DNA of 5,480 bases from Anaeroplasmataceae bacterium. GTDB taxonomy: Bacteria > Bacillota_I > Bacilli_A > Acholeplasmatales > Anaeroplasmataceae. The stretch lies in the NCBI GenBank assembly GCA_029050385.1, contig JAIDMV010000370.1, positions 1-5,480 on the forward strand, in the 5' to 3' direction. The notes beneath the pieces were generated by a model. That model was not told the origin of the DNA and made no database searches. It worked only from the letters and a program-made list of their open reading frames with translations. A program made the translations under genes and the position numbers. Within the stretch, counting starts at the first letter, position 1. Every line of letters starts with the position of its first letter. This document shows positions 1-5,479 of this stretch, piece after piece.

Positions 1-267
1 ATTAAAATCTATACTCATAAAAATAGCAATAGTTTTAATAATGTAGTCGTAAAATCCACTCCAAAGTTATCAAAAAAATCAGTATTTGGAAAGCATATTA
101 TAACTCATGAAATAATAATCAATAATGGTAATACTTCTGTAAAAAGATTAAATGAGAAAAACGGCAATATAAAGACTACGCCACATCATATTGAAGAAAA
201 GAATATTGATGACGCCATAGAAAAACTTTCTAACCGAGAAAAAAGAAAACTAACAAGAAATAAATAA
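1..267 (+). CDS. C-terminal fragment of an unrecognised Asn/Lys-rich protein (5' end outside window)
   Basis: The frame starting at base 1 stays open for 88 codons and stops at TAA (265-267). It contains no in-frame ATG, GTG or TTG start that looks usable, so the gene begins upstream of the window. The visible part is hydrophilic and strongly basic, rich in Asn, Lys, Ile and Ser. It has a short beta-prone patch around residues 34-40 (IITHEII) and ends in a likely amphipathic helix (IEEKNIDDAIEKLSNREKRK, residues 64-83). I see no signal peptide, membrane segment or catalytic motif. Its GC content, counted directly, is 67/267 (25 %), clearly below the genes to the right, which may mean a fast-evolving or acquired gene. 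No + strand terminator with a T-run follows the stop. The stop codon overlaps the U-tract of the convergent RNA terminator. I do not recognise the family; that it is coding rests on the long open frame and ordinary AT-rich codon use. Confidence 0.6.
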   Translation: MKIYTHKNSNSFNNVVVKSTPKLSKKSVFGKHIITHEIIINNGNTSVKRLNEKNGNIKTTPHHIEEKNIDDAIEKLSNREKRKLTRNK

Positions 268-289
268 AAGGGCACAATATCTGTACCCT
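262..289 (-). terminator. Intrinsic terminator of the structured RNA
   Basis: Read on the - strand, AGGGTAC (289-283) and GTGCCCT (275-269) pair over 7 bp, including one G-U, around a 7-nt loop (282-276). The stem runs directly into TTTTATTTATTT. The + strand side of the hairpin lacks a T-run, so it works for the - strand only. It overlaps the stop codon of the convergent left-edge gene. Confidence 0.75.
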
Positions 290-428
290 CAAATCTTTAG
301 TGGATCTTTGCTTTCGCAAACTCTTACCGTCGTAAGAACTCTTTAGAATTATGACTTAATTAAAATCGTCATCTTAATTGTCACAAATTCAAGGTAGCCA
401 TGCCGAAATGGTTTAGGTCCTTCCACCC
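263..428 (-). ncRNA. Orphan structured RNA, about 165 nt, family not recognised
   Basis: Read on the - strand, a strong promoter and an intrinsic terminator bracket a segment without a credible ORF but dense in hairpins. Visible elements in 5' to 3' order are as follows. A closing stem P1, GGTGGA (427-422), pairs with TCCACT (304-299). P2 is CCAT/AUGG (411-408 with 401-398) around UUCGGC, and a possible AAGG/CCUU outer pairing would compete with P1 for one base. P3 is long (390-346), about 19 bp with small bulges, capped by GACG. P4 is UCUUAC-GACG-GUAAGA (337-322). P5 is UUUGC-GAAA-GCAAA (320-307), with a GNRA tetraloop. This gives a multi-branched fold closed by P1. It does not match the tmRNA, RNase P, SRP RNA, 6S, T-box or common riboswitch consensus sequences as I know them. 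The downstream DNA on the same strand carries only a convergent gene, so a trans-acting RNA is more likely than a leader riboswitch. The ends are inferred from the promoter and terminator. Confidence 0.6.
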
Positions 429-434
429 ATCCAT

Positions 435-462
435 ATTTTATCATAAATATTTTTAATGTCAA
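435..462 (-). promoter_or_regulatory. Extended -10 sigma-A type promoter of the structured RNA
   Basis: On the - strand a perfect -35 box TTGACA (462-457) is followed by a 16-nt spacer ending in TGA and the -10 box TAAAAT (440-435). TG-N-TAAAAT is an extended -10. The stretch just upstream (463-480) is A/T-rich and could act as an UP element. The predicted start is near G428. This is the best-matching promoter in the window and suggests strong constitutive transcription. Confidence 0.75.
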
Positions 463-510
463 GTATCTTTTAATTGAGTCCTATAATAAAAATTTAATAT
501 GCTTGAGCAC

Positions 511-540
511 TAAAAGAAAAGGGACTAGTAGTCCCGCTTC
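511..540 (-). terminator. Intrinsic terminator of the mnmA-recD2-small ORF operon
   Basis: On the - strand GGGACT-ACT-AGTCCC (535-521) forms a 6-bp GC-rich hairpin followed by TTTTCTTTTA (520-511). It lies 5 nt after the stop codon of the small ORF at 541-654. On the + strand the hairpin is followed by GCTTCTTATT, which is not a convincing T-tract, so the terminator faces the leftward operon. Confidence 0.8.
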
Positions 541-654
541 TTATTCTATATTAATTTTTTTCAAGACTTGTTTCATTGGTTTTTTAATACAACTAGTCTC
601 GCTTAGCATCATACCAACAAGCATACCTAAGCCTAGCATCATTAATTTTTTCAA
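541..654 (-). CDS. Small single-pass membrane peptide encoded behind recD2 (37 aa)
   Basis: A 37-codon frame runs on the - strand from TTG (654-652) to TAA (543-541). It starts MKKLMMLGLGMLVGMML, a basic N-terminus with a Gly-spaced hydrophobic stretch (about residues 4-17). A Lys-rich, probably cytosolic, tail follows (CIKKPMKQVLKKINIE). This layout is typical of tiny one-helix membrane proteins, not random translation. Cys22 is not in a good lipobox. TTG is chosen because GGGTG lies 7 nt upstream and an in-frame TGA lies three codons upstream; ATG codons at positions 5 and 6 are alternatives with poorer SD sites. It begins 53 nt after the recD2 stop and ends 5 nt before the operon terminator, so it looks like the last cistron. 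From memory, B. subtilis has a similarly small membrane protein gene (yrzQ, DUF3918) right after yrrC/recD2; equating the two is inference. Function unknown. Confidence 0.6.
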   Translation of the reverse strand: MKKLMMLGLGMLVGMMLSETSCIKKPMKQVLKKINIE

Positions 655-707
655 TTCTTTTCACCCATTCATAGTATGGAAAGATATAGGATAACTATAA
701 TGGAAAT

Positions 708-2975
708 TTATTCCATAAAGCTATATGGAGTAATATCCTCCATATCATATTCCCCTAAGGTATCAAATGGAATAGTTGCATCCAAAATCTTAACCTCATT
801 CACACGGATACCTTGTAATAGATTTAGTAAGCCTGTCTGTCTTTGAGGCTCTAGAGTTTTTACTGCTTCTCTTAAGGTATTGATATCACCTAAAAGAATT
901 AACTTCTTTTTGGCACGAGTCATCGCAGTATAGATAATCTTTTTTCTAAGCATCATATGATAATTTGGTAAAATAGGCATAATCACATTGTCATATTCAC
1001 TACCCTGTGATTTATGGATAGAGATTGCATAAGCAAGTCTTAAATTATCCACTTCTTTGGCTGGATAGGAAACCATACGTCCATCAAAATCAATAAATAA
1101 GGTATCCTTTTCATTGACCTTTGTAATGCCCTTTATAATACCAATATCCCCATTCATCAGTTGGAGAGTTGGATCGTTTTTAAGTTGTAAGACCTTGTCA
1201 TTCTTCTTTAAAACCAAATACTCCCTGACAAGCTTTTCTTCTTCTGGATTATATCTAGTGGTGATAGCTTCATTGACTGCATCTATACCTGCAACACCTG
1301 CATACATTGGAATTAAAATCTGCATACCTGTCTGTAAATCACTTCCTGTTGCAAGATAAGCATCAATCATTTTAAAAAGCATTTGATTTAAACTCTTTGC
1401 ATCACAAGGATAAAAATATACCTCTTTTTTATCACTAAAAACTCTAAAATCGACATCTCCCGAAAACACCATATGAGATAGCTTTACAATATTTGAATCT
1501 CTTGCCTGACGCATAATCTCAAATAGCTTTACTGTAATAAATAGATTAGAGGCAATTAAATCATGAAATACATTTCCTGGTCCTACAGAAGGCAACTGAT
1601 TTTCATCTCCAACAAGGATGATTCTAGCACTTAAAGGAATTGCCTTAAATAAAGAGGCAGCAAGGTTGATATCAATCATAGAAGACTCATCTACAATCAC
1701 TAAGGAACAAGAAAGTGGACTATCCTCTGAATAGGTAAACCCTCCCTCATAGTTATACCCTAAAGCCTTATGGATGGTAGTTGCCTTAAAGTTGGTTACC
1801 TCACTCATACGCTTCGCTGCTCTACCTGTTGGAGCCATCATAGTAACCTTATAGTCAAGTGTATCACAGGGGAAGGTTAAGTTATTTAATATTGCATAAC
1901 TTCTAAGTATTCCATTAATAATGGTTGACTTACCTGTACCTGGACCACCAGTGATAATGGTAAGCTTATTGGACAGAGCTTTAAAGATAGCTTCTTCCTG
2001 TAAATCCGTATAGGTAATAGAAATGTCTCTTTGAACATCCTTGATTGCTTCTTTTATTTTATCTGGTTTAAATTCTCTTGTGTGATGATTTTTTAATTTT
2101 TGAAGTGCCTCTGCACATCTGATCTCACTTTTATATAATAGAGGATCATAATATCTATCTTCATCTTGAATAATCTTTTCATTCTGAACTAAATTGGCTA
2201 AAGCTTTAGATAGTTCATCCATTGTAATTAAAGGATTGCTACCTAATAACATATAGCTTGAATTCAAGAGTTGTCTAGAGGTTAAAAAGGTATAACCCTG
2301 TTGATAACAAACTGTATTTAAGGTATACCTTATGGCTTCTCTTAATCTAAGTGGGTCATTTTCCATAAAGCCAAGCTTTAAAGCTAAAGCATCACTCTTC
2401 TTAAAACCAAAGCCTTCTACGTCATAGATTAAGGAATAAGGGTTATCCTCAATCCGCAGTGCTGCCTCTGTCCTATAGGCATCATAAAGTCTATATACCA
2501 TCTTATTGGTTAAGCCATAGCTATAAAGCTTAATAACAACCTGTTCTGTTGCATAGTTCTGTTTTAAAGTTTCTACGATAACCTTCTTTTTTGCATCATT
2601 CATCTGCTTCACAGAATCTAAAACAGAAGGCTCATCCATAATCTTTTGAATACAGTCTATACCTAATTCTTCTACAATGTTCTTAGCTAGTTTTTGACCA
2701 ATACCAAAGAACTTATCACTTGATAGATAAGCAATAAGTCCATCTTCTGAAAAAGAATTACTTCTTGTATAGGATTCTACCTTAAACTGCTCTCCATACT
2801 TTGCATGCTTACTGTATTCTCCTACAAATTCATATTCTAATCCTTCTTCTAATTCTATAAAAGAACCTACAATAATAACCTCTTTATCCTTGGTCTTCAC
2901 TCTTGCAACCTTATATAAGGAATCTTCACTTTTATAAATATAAGAATCAATACTACCGTAAATAATCTCGCTCAT
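708..2975 (-). CDS. recD2: RecD2-type ATP-dependent 5'-3' DNA helicase (SF1B)
   Basis: This is a full-length 755-aa stand-alone RecD-like helicase of the kind found in bacteria without RecBC (B. subtilis YrrC is about 800 aa). It unwinds DNA 5' to 3' using ATP and in Firmicutes is tied to replication-fork maintenance and repair. A beta-rich N-terminal domain (about 1-70) precedes helix-hairpin-helix elements (FFGIGQKLAKNIVEELG 89-105; VEGFGFKKSDALALKLGF 186-203). Then come a Q-like motif (TDLQEEAI 323-330), Walker A GGPGTGKST (343-351), motif Ia APTGRAAKRM (381-390), Walker B VIVDESSM (426-433), and motif III LVGDENQLPSVGPG (454-467). EIMRQ lies at 486-490, and the C-terminal helicase motifs are NGDIG (608-612), AISIHKSQGSEYDNV (650-664) and YTAMTRAKK (682-690). 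All key residues are present. The start ATG overlaps the mnmA stop as TGATG, with only a weak purine-rich SD (AAAGAAGAAAA), suggesting translation coupled to mnmA. There is no frameshift or truncation. Confidence 0.95.
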   Translation of the reverse strand: MSEIIYGSIDSYIYKSEDSLYKVARVKTKDKEVIIVGSFIELEEGLEYEFVGEYSKHAKYGEQFKVESYTRSNSFSEDGLIAYLSSDKFFGIGQKLAKNIVEELGIDCIQKIMDEPSVLDSVKQMNDAKKKVIVETLKQNYATEQVVIKLYSYGLTNKMVYRLYDAYRTEAALRIEDNPYSLIYDVEGFGFKKSDALALKLGFMENDPLRLREAIRYTLNTVCYQQGYTFLTSRQLLNSSYMLLGSNPLITMDELSKALANLVQNEKIIQDEDRYYDPLLYKSEIRCAEALQKLKNHHTREFKPDKIKEAIKDVQRDISITYTDLQEEAIFKALSNKLTIITGGPGTGKSTIINGILRSYAILNNLTFPCDTLDYKVTMMAPTGRAAKRMSEVTNFKATTIHKALGYNYEGGFTYSEDSPLSCSLVIVDESSMIDINLAASLFKAIPLSARIILVGDENQLPSVGPGNVFHDLIASNLFITVKLFEIMRQARDSNIVKLSHMVFSGDVDFRVFSDKKEVYFYPCDAKSLNQMLFKMIDAYLATGSDLQTGMQILIPMYAGVAGIDAVNEAITTRYNPEEEKLVREYLVLKKNDKVLQLKNDPTLQLMNGDIGIIKGITKVNEKDTLFIDFDGRMVSYPAKEVDNLRLAYAISIHKSQGSEYDNVIMPILPNYHMMLRKKIIYTAMTRAKKKLILLGDINTLREAVKTLEPQRQTGLLNLLQGIRVNEVKILDATIPFDTLGEYDMEDITPYSFME

Positions 2976-4105
2976 CAGTATTTTCTTCTTTCTTCATCAT
3001 AATACACCTGATCAATAATGGCTCCACCTAAACAAATCTCTCCATCATAAAATACGACAGCTTGACCTGGAGTTACGGCCCTACATAGTTCTGGATAAAA
3101 TACTTGAATTGTATTCTCATCCACATATTTCATTGTCACTGGTATATCCTTCTGACGATATCTAAATTTAGCAGTATAGGGATGATCTTCTAGTAATGGG
3201 TCACAAATCCAGTTAAAATCCTTCGCGGTACACCAATTAGATTCCAAATAAATACTATCATGACCTTGACCAACGATGAGTTCATTTTTTTCTAAATCCT
3301 TACCACAAACAAACCATGCTTCACTTTTGAATTCATTAGAACCACCTATACCTAAGCCTTTTCTTTGACCTATGGTATAATACATTAATCCATCATGTTT
3401 ACCAATAACCTTACCCTCAGGTGTAACCATATTTCCTGGTTTGGCAGGTAAATAGTTTTTTAAGAATTCCTTAAAGTTACGCTCTCCAATAAAACAAATC
3501 CCAGTAGAATCCTTTTTGGTTGCAGTATAAAGATTTGCCTCTGCGGCAATTTTTCTAACCTCAGGCTTTGTAAGATGTCCTATAGGAAATAAAGCTTTCT
3601 TTAATTGTGCTTGAGTGAGCATACACAAGAAATAAGTTTGATCCTTATTGTCATCTACTCCACGAAGCAAGTAGCTTTTATCCTTTTCATGACGAACTCT
3701 TGCATAATGCCCCATCGCAATATACTCTGCTCCTAAGGAATCTGCCTTCTTTAAAAAAGCATTAAATTTAATATATTTATTACACATAATATCTGGGTTT
3801 GGAGTTCTTCCACTTTTATATTCATTTAAAAAGTAGGTGAACACCGTATCCCAGTATTCTTCTATAAAATCAATACGATGAAGTGGAACATTTAATTGTT
3901 CTGCCACTTTTACTGCATCTTGGTAATCTAACTCCTGTGGGCATACATCGTTATTTAAATCTGGATTACCTAATATATCATTATTGGTTGCAGAATCCCA
4001 GTTTCTCATAAACATTGCTTCTACATCATAGTTTTCATCCTTTAATACCTTGAGTGCAACACTAGAATCTACACCACCAGATAAACCTAATATGACCTTT
4101 TTCAA
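2975..4105 (-). CDS. mnmA: tRNA-specific 2-thiouridylase MnmA
   Basis: MnmA thiolates C2 of the wobble uridine (U34) in tRNAs for Lys, Glu and Gln, using ATP to adenylate the base and sulfur passed from a cysteine desulfurase. Numbering from the TTG start proposed here gives 376 aa, the usual family length. The PP-loop SGGVDSS lies at 9-15, RTPNPDIMCNKYIKF at 100-114 with first catalytic Cys108, DQTYFL at 155-160, and GICFIGERNF at 202-211 with second catalytic Cys204. IGQRKGLGIGG at 245-255 and the C-terminal barrel with FRYRQ and RAVTPGQAVVFYDGE (342-356) follow. A longer frame opens at GTG 4117, but that start lies only 7 nt from the predicted transcript start and has no SD of its own. AAGGTGG (4120-4114) sits 8 nt before TTG 4105, so I prefer TTG. 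It is the first gene of the leftward operon; adjacency to recD2 is conserved in Bacilli. The partner desulfurase gene is not in the window. Confidence 0.94.
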   Translation of the reverse strand: MKKVILGLSGGVDSSVALKVLKDENYDVEAMFMRNWDSATNNDILGNPDLNNDVCPQELDYQDAVKVAEQLNVPLHRIDFIEEYWDTVFTYFLNEYKSGRTPNPDIMCNKYIKFNAFLKKADSLGAEYIAMGHYARVRHEKDKSYLLRGVDDNKDQTYFLCMLTQAQLKKALFPIGHLTKPEVRKIAAEANLYTATKKDSTGICFIGERNFKEFLKNYLPAKPGNMVTPEGKVIGKHDGLMYYTIGQRKGLGIGGSNEFKSEAWFVCGKDLEKNELIVGQGHDSIYLESNWCTAKDFNWICDPLLEDHPYTAKFRYRQKDIPVTMKYVDENTIQVFYPELCRAVTPGQAVVFYDGEICLGGAIIDQVYYDEERRKY

Positions 4106-4113
4106 GAGTTTCA

Positions 4114-4120
4114 CCACCTT
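4114..4120 (-). promoter_or_regulatory. Ribosome binding site that sets the mnmA start
   Basis: AAGGTGG on the - strand closely matches the Gram-positive AGGAGG core and lies 8 nt upstream of TTG at 4105-4103. The alternative GTG codons at 4117 and 4114 fall inside or at the end of this site and so cannot use it. This favours an MnmA that begins MKKVILGLSGG. Confidence 0.65.
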
Positions 4121-4130
4121 ATATAGAAAT

Positions 4131-4159
4131 ATTTTAGCACATAGTTACAGAATAATCTA
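4131..4159 (-). promoter_or_regulatory. Promoter of the mnmA-recD2 operon
   Basis: On the - strand an extended -10 (TG-C-TAAAAT, 4139-4131) lies 17 nt from a weak -35 (TAGATT, 4159-4154). The predicted start is A4124, giving a leader of about 19 nt that holds just the SD site. The -35 region overlaps that of the divergent acyltransferase promoter around the TCTAGA palindrome (4156-4161). Confidence 0.55.
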
Positions 4160-4186
4160 GAAAAGACTTTATTTTTTTTGTATAAT
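4158..4186 (+). promoter_or_regulatory. Promoter of the acyltransferase gene
   Basis: A consensus -10 TATAAT (4181-4186) is spaced 17 nt from TAGAAA (4158-4163), a 4/6 match to TTGACA, across a T-rich spacer. The predicted start is near G4193, only about 10 nt before the preferred start codon at 4203. An ATG at 4191 would then lie at or upstream of the mRNA 5' end. Confidence 0.6.
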
Positions 4187-4192
4187 ACGTAT

Positions 4193-4198
4193 GGTGAT
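4193..4198 (+). promoter_or_regulatory. Ribosome binding site that sets the acyltransferase start
   Basis: GGTGAT matches the 3' half of the AGGAGGTGAT anti-SD complement. In that register the GG core is 8 nt from ATG 4203, a normal spacing. The upstream ATG at 4191 has no SD, because the -10 box occupies the space in front of it. The site lies at the extreme 5' end of the predicted mRNA. Confidence 0.5.
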
Positions 4199-4202
4199 AT
4201 CT

Positions 4203-4961
4203 ATGCAAAATGAAAACGAACATACCTATGATAATGGATTTCATCCTAAAGAAGTTCATTTAAAACCAAAATATAAGTTCTATAATCAAAATATATTCTT
4301 CCGCTTTTTTGCTTGGCTTATTGTTTTATTTACAAGATTATGGCTGATTTTTCCAAGATTTTTTATGGGCGTAAAAACAATTGGAAGAAAAAATAAAAGA
4401 AAGGTTAAAGGAGCAGTTATGGTTTCTAACCATATTCATCCTTTAGATGCCTTCTTCTTAGCTGCCTCAGTATATGGAAGAAAAGTATATGTGACAATGC
4501 TAGAAAGTAATTTGGGCTTTGGAATCGTATCTCGATATATGCGTATGGCAGCAGCTGTTCCCATTCCAACAGAGCGTAGACAATTAAGACGCTTTAGTGA
4601 AGATACAGAAAAAACTTTAAAAAAAGGAAAAAATATTTTATTTTATCCAGAGGCTGCTTTAATGCCTTATTGTGATCATATTAGAAACTTCTTACCAGGT
4701 GCGTTCCATTATGCTGTTAGTTCGAATGCTCCTATAATGCCTTGTTGTTTTACCTTCCATAAGCCTAAAGGAATTCAAAAGATCTTTAGAAGGAAAAAAC
4801 CTGTAGTTCATTGTAATTTTTTAGAGCCCTATTTTATCACTCCTAGAGAGACACGAAAAGAAACTATAGAAGCTACTGCACAAGAGGTTCACGATATAAT
4901 AGAAAACTATTTTATAGAGCATAGTGATTACTATTATAAGGATGGACAAAAAATAAAATAA
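4203..4961 (+). CDS. PlsC-family 1-acylglycerol-3-phosphate acyltransferase-like protein
   Basis: A 252-aa membrane-associated acyltransferase, probably transferring an acyl chain to a lysophospholipid such as 1-acyl-glycerol-3-phosphate at the inner face of the membrane. From ATG 4203, a hydrophobic anchor spans about 31-54 and is followed by a basic stretch (60-69). Motif I is NHIHPLD (76-82), with the catalytic HX4D pair His77 and Asp82. Motif II corresponds to AAVPIPTERR (117-126). Motif III is FYPEAAL (147-153), keeping Pro149 and Glu150 but with Ala where PlsC proteins usually have Gly. Motif IV is APIMPCCF (176-183). The C-terminal 30 residues are helical and charged. The length matches the family. 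An in-frame ATG at 4191 would add four residues but is likely outside or at the very start of the mRNA. The gene appears monocistronic, with its own promoter and terminator. The family is clear; the exact acyl acceptor is not, so no gene symbol is given. Confidence 0.88.
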   Translation: MQNENEHTYDNGFHPKEVHLKPKYKFYNQNIFFRFFAWLIVLFTRLWLIFPRFFMGVKTIGRKNKRKVKGAVMVSNHIHPLDAFFLAASVYGRKVYVTMLESNLGFGIVSRYMRMAAAVPIPTERRQLRRFSEDTEKTLKKGKNILFYPEAALMPYCDHIRNFLPGAFHYAVSSNAPIMPCCFTFHKPKGIQKIFRRKKPVVHCNFLEPYFITPRETRKETIEATAQEVHDIIENYFIEHSDYYYKDGQKIK

Positions 4962-4965
4962 AAGT

Positions 4966-4992
4966 GTTCTACAAATTTGTAGAACCTTTTTT
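4966..4992. terminator. Palindromic terminator shared by the two convergent genes
   Basis: A perfect 20-nt palindrome (4966-4985), GTTCTACA paired with TGTAGAAC around AATT, is followed on the + strand by C and six T (4986-4992). It lies 4 nt after the acyltransferase stop. On the - strand it is followed by ACTTTTATTTTATTTTTT, a usable broken U-tract, so it probably also ends the acetyltransferase transcript. The + strand T-run overlaps that gene's stop codon. Confidence 0.85.
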
Positions 4993-5479
4993 ATTCAAAA
5001 TATAAGCCATAGATATCTAAATAAGCATAAGGAAATTGCTCGCTGCCTTCCTTTTGAAATCCATACTTTTCATATAATCTTACCGCAGCAGTATTACAAG
5101 CATCTGCTAAAATTCCTAACCCCTCAACTCCCATTGCCTTTGCCTCTTCTATCATGGATTTAACTAGGAAAGACCCATAATGCTTCCCTACATAGCCATC
5201 CTTCACCATGACTCTACCAAAGCTTTGTAAGTTTTCTTTTTTAAATGTGTGGGGTGGATACTCTACTTCCGCAGGATGGAAACATGCATATCCTACAATC
5301 TCTCCATCCTCTTCAAGAACTCGTCCATAGCCTTTTTCTATATCCTCTATAATCATTTCATCAAAGGGATAGCCGTCTAGCCAAATCGGTAAATTTTCTT
5401 CAACTATTCTTTTTTTAACCTCGTTCTTCATTGTTAAGATTTCATTAATATCTTTTGGATTTGCTATACGGTATTTCAT
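4991..5479 (-). CDS. GNAT family N-acetyltransferase
   Basis: A 162-aa single-domain GNAT protein, expected to transfer acetyl from acetyl-CoA to an amine; the substrate cannot be told from sequence. The N-terminal strand-helix region (MKYRIANPKDINEILTM, 1-17) is typical of the fold. IVGYACFHP (61-69) fits the beta-4 region. Motif A is VGKHYGSFLV (97-106), a variant of the acetyl-CoA pyrophosphate loop R/QxxGxG/A with the GxxxGS spacing kept. Motif B is NTAAVRLYEKYGFQKEG (129-145), with Tyr136 at the usual general-acid position. It resembles the subgroup with a [W]xDGYP segment after the first helices (IWLDGYPFDE, 32-41). The start ATG (5479-5477) is one base from the window edge, so its SD and promoter are not visible and a start further upstream cannot be excluded. 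The stop lies against the shared terminator. Confidence 0.88.
   Translation of the reverse strand: MKYRIANPKDINEILTMKNEVKKRIVEENLPIWLDGYPFDEMIIEDIEKGYGRVLEEDGEIVGYACFHPAEVEYPPHTFKKENLQSFGRVMVKDGYVGKHYGSFLVKSMIEEAKAMGVEGLGILADACNTAAVRLYEKYGFQKEGSEQFPYAYLDIYGLYFE

Noticed and set aside
391..428. Similarity of CCTAAACCATT and nearby bases in the RNA to part of the c-di-GMP-I (GEMM) riboswitch, with a GAAA loop elsewhere.
   Set aside because: The other conserved GEMM blocks (GCAAAGCC-type core and GGUAGGUAGC) are missing, and no same-strand gene follows the terminator, so the match is treated as chance. A covariance search should still test it.
381..434. A 17-codon - strand frame at the start of the structured RNA (begins MDGWKDLNHF).
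   Set aside because: Its ATG (434-432) lies upstream of the predicted transcript start and has no SD; the region is better explained by the RNA hairpins.
422..436. TATGG plus CCTAAA as an 11-nt tetraloop receptor for the GAAA loop.
   Set aside because: TATGG falls in and just after the -10 box, upstream of the predicted RNA start, and the second half has CCTAAA instead of CCTAAG.
481..490. TATAAT at 482-487 as a + strand promoter.
   Set aside because: No -35 at proper spacing (TTGAGT is too close), and there is no + strand gene downstream to serve.
503..694. A 63-codon + strand open frame.
   Set aside because: It lies opposite the small - strand gene and its terminator, has no SD or promoter, and its product looks like antisense of low-complexity AT-rich DNA.
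699..721. ATGGAA/TTCCAT hairpin at the recD2 stop as a terminator.
   Set aside because: The 6-bp AT-rich stem is not followed by a U-tract; the real operon terminator is at 511-540.
1114..1359. An 81-codon + strand open frame.
   Set aside because: It is entirely antisense to recD2 helicase-domain codons, with no SD or family resemblance.
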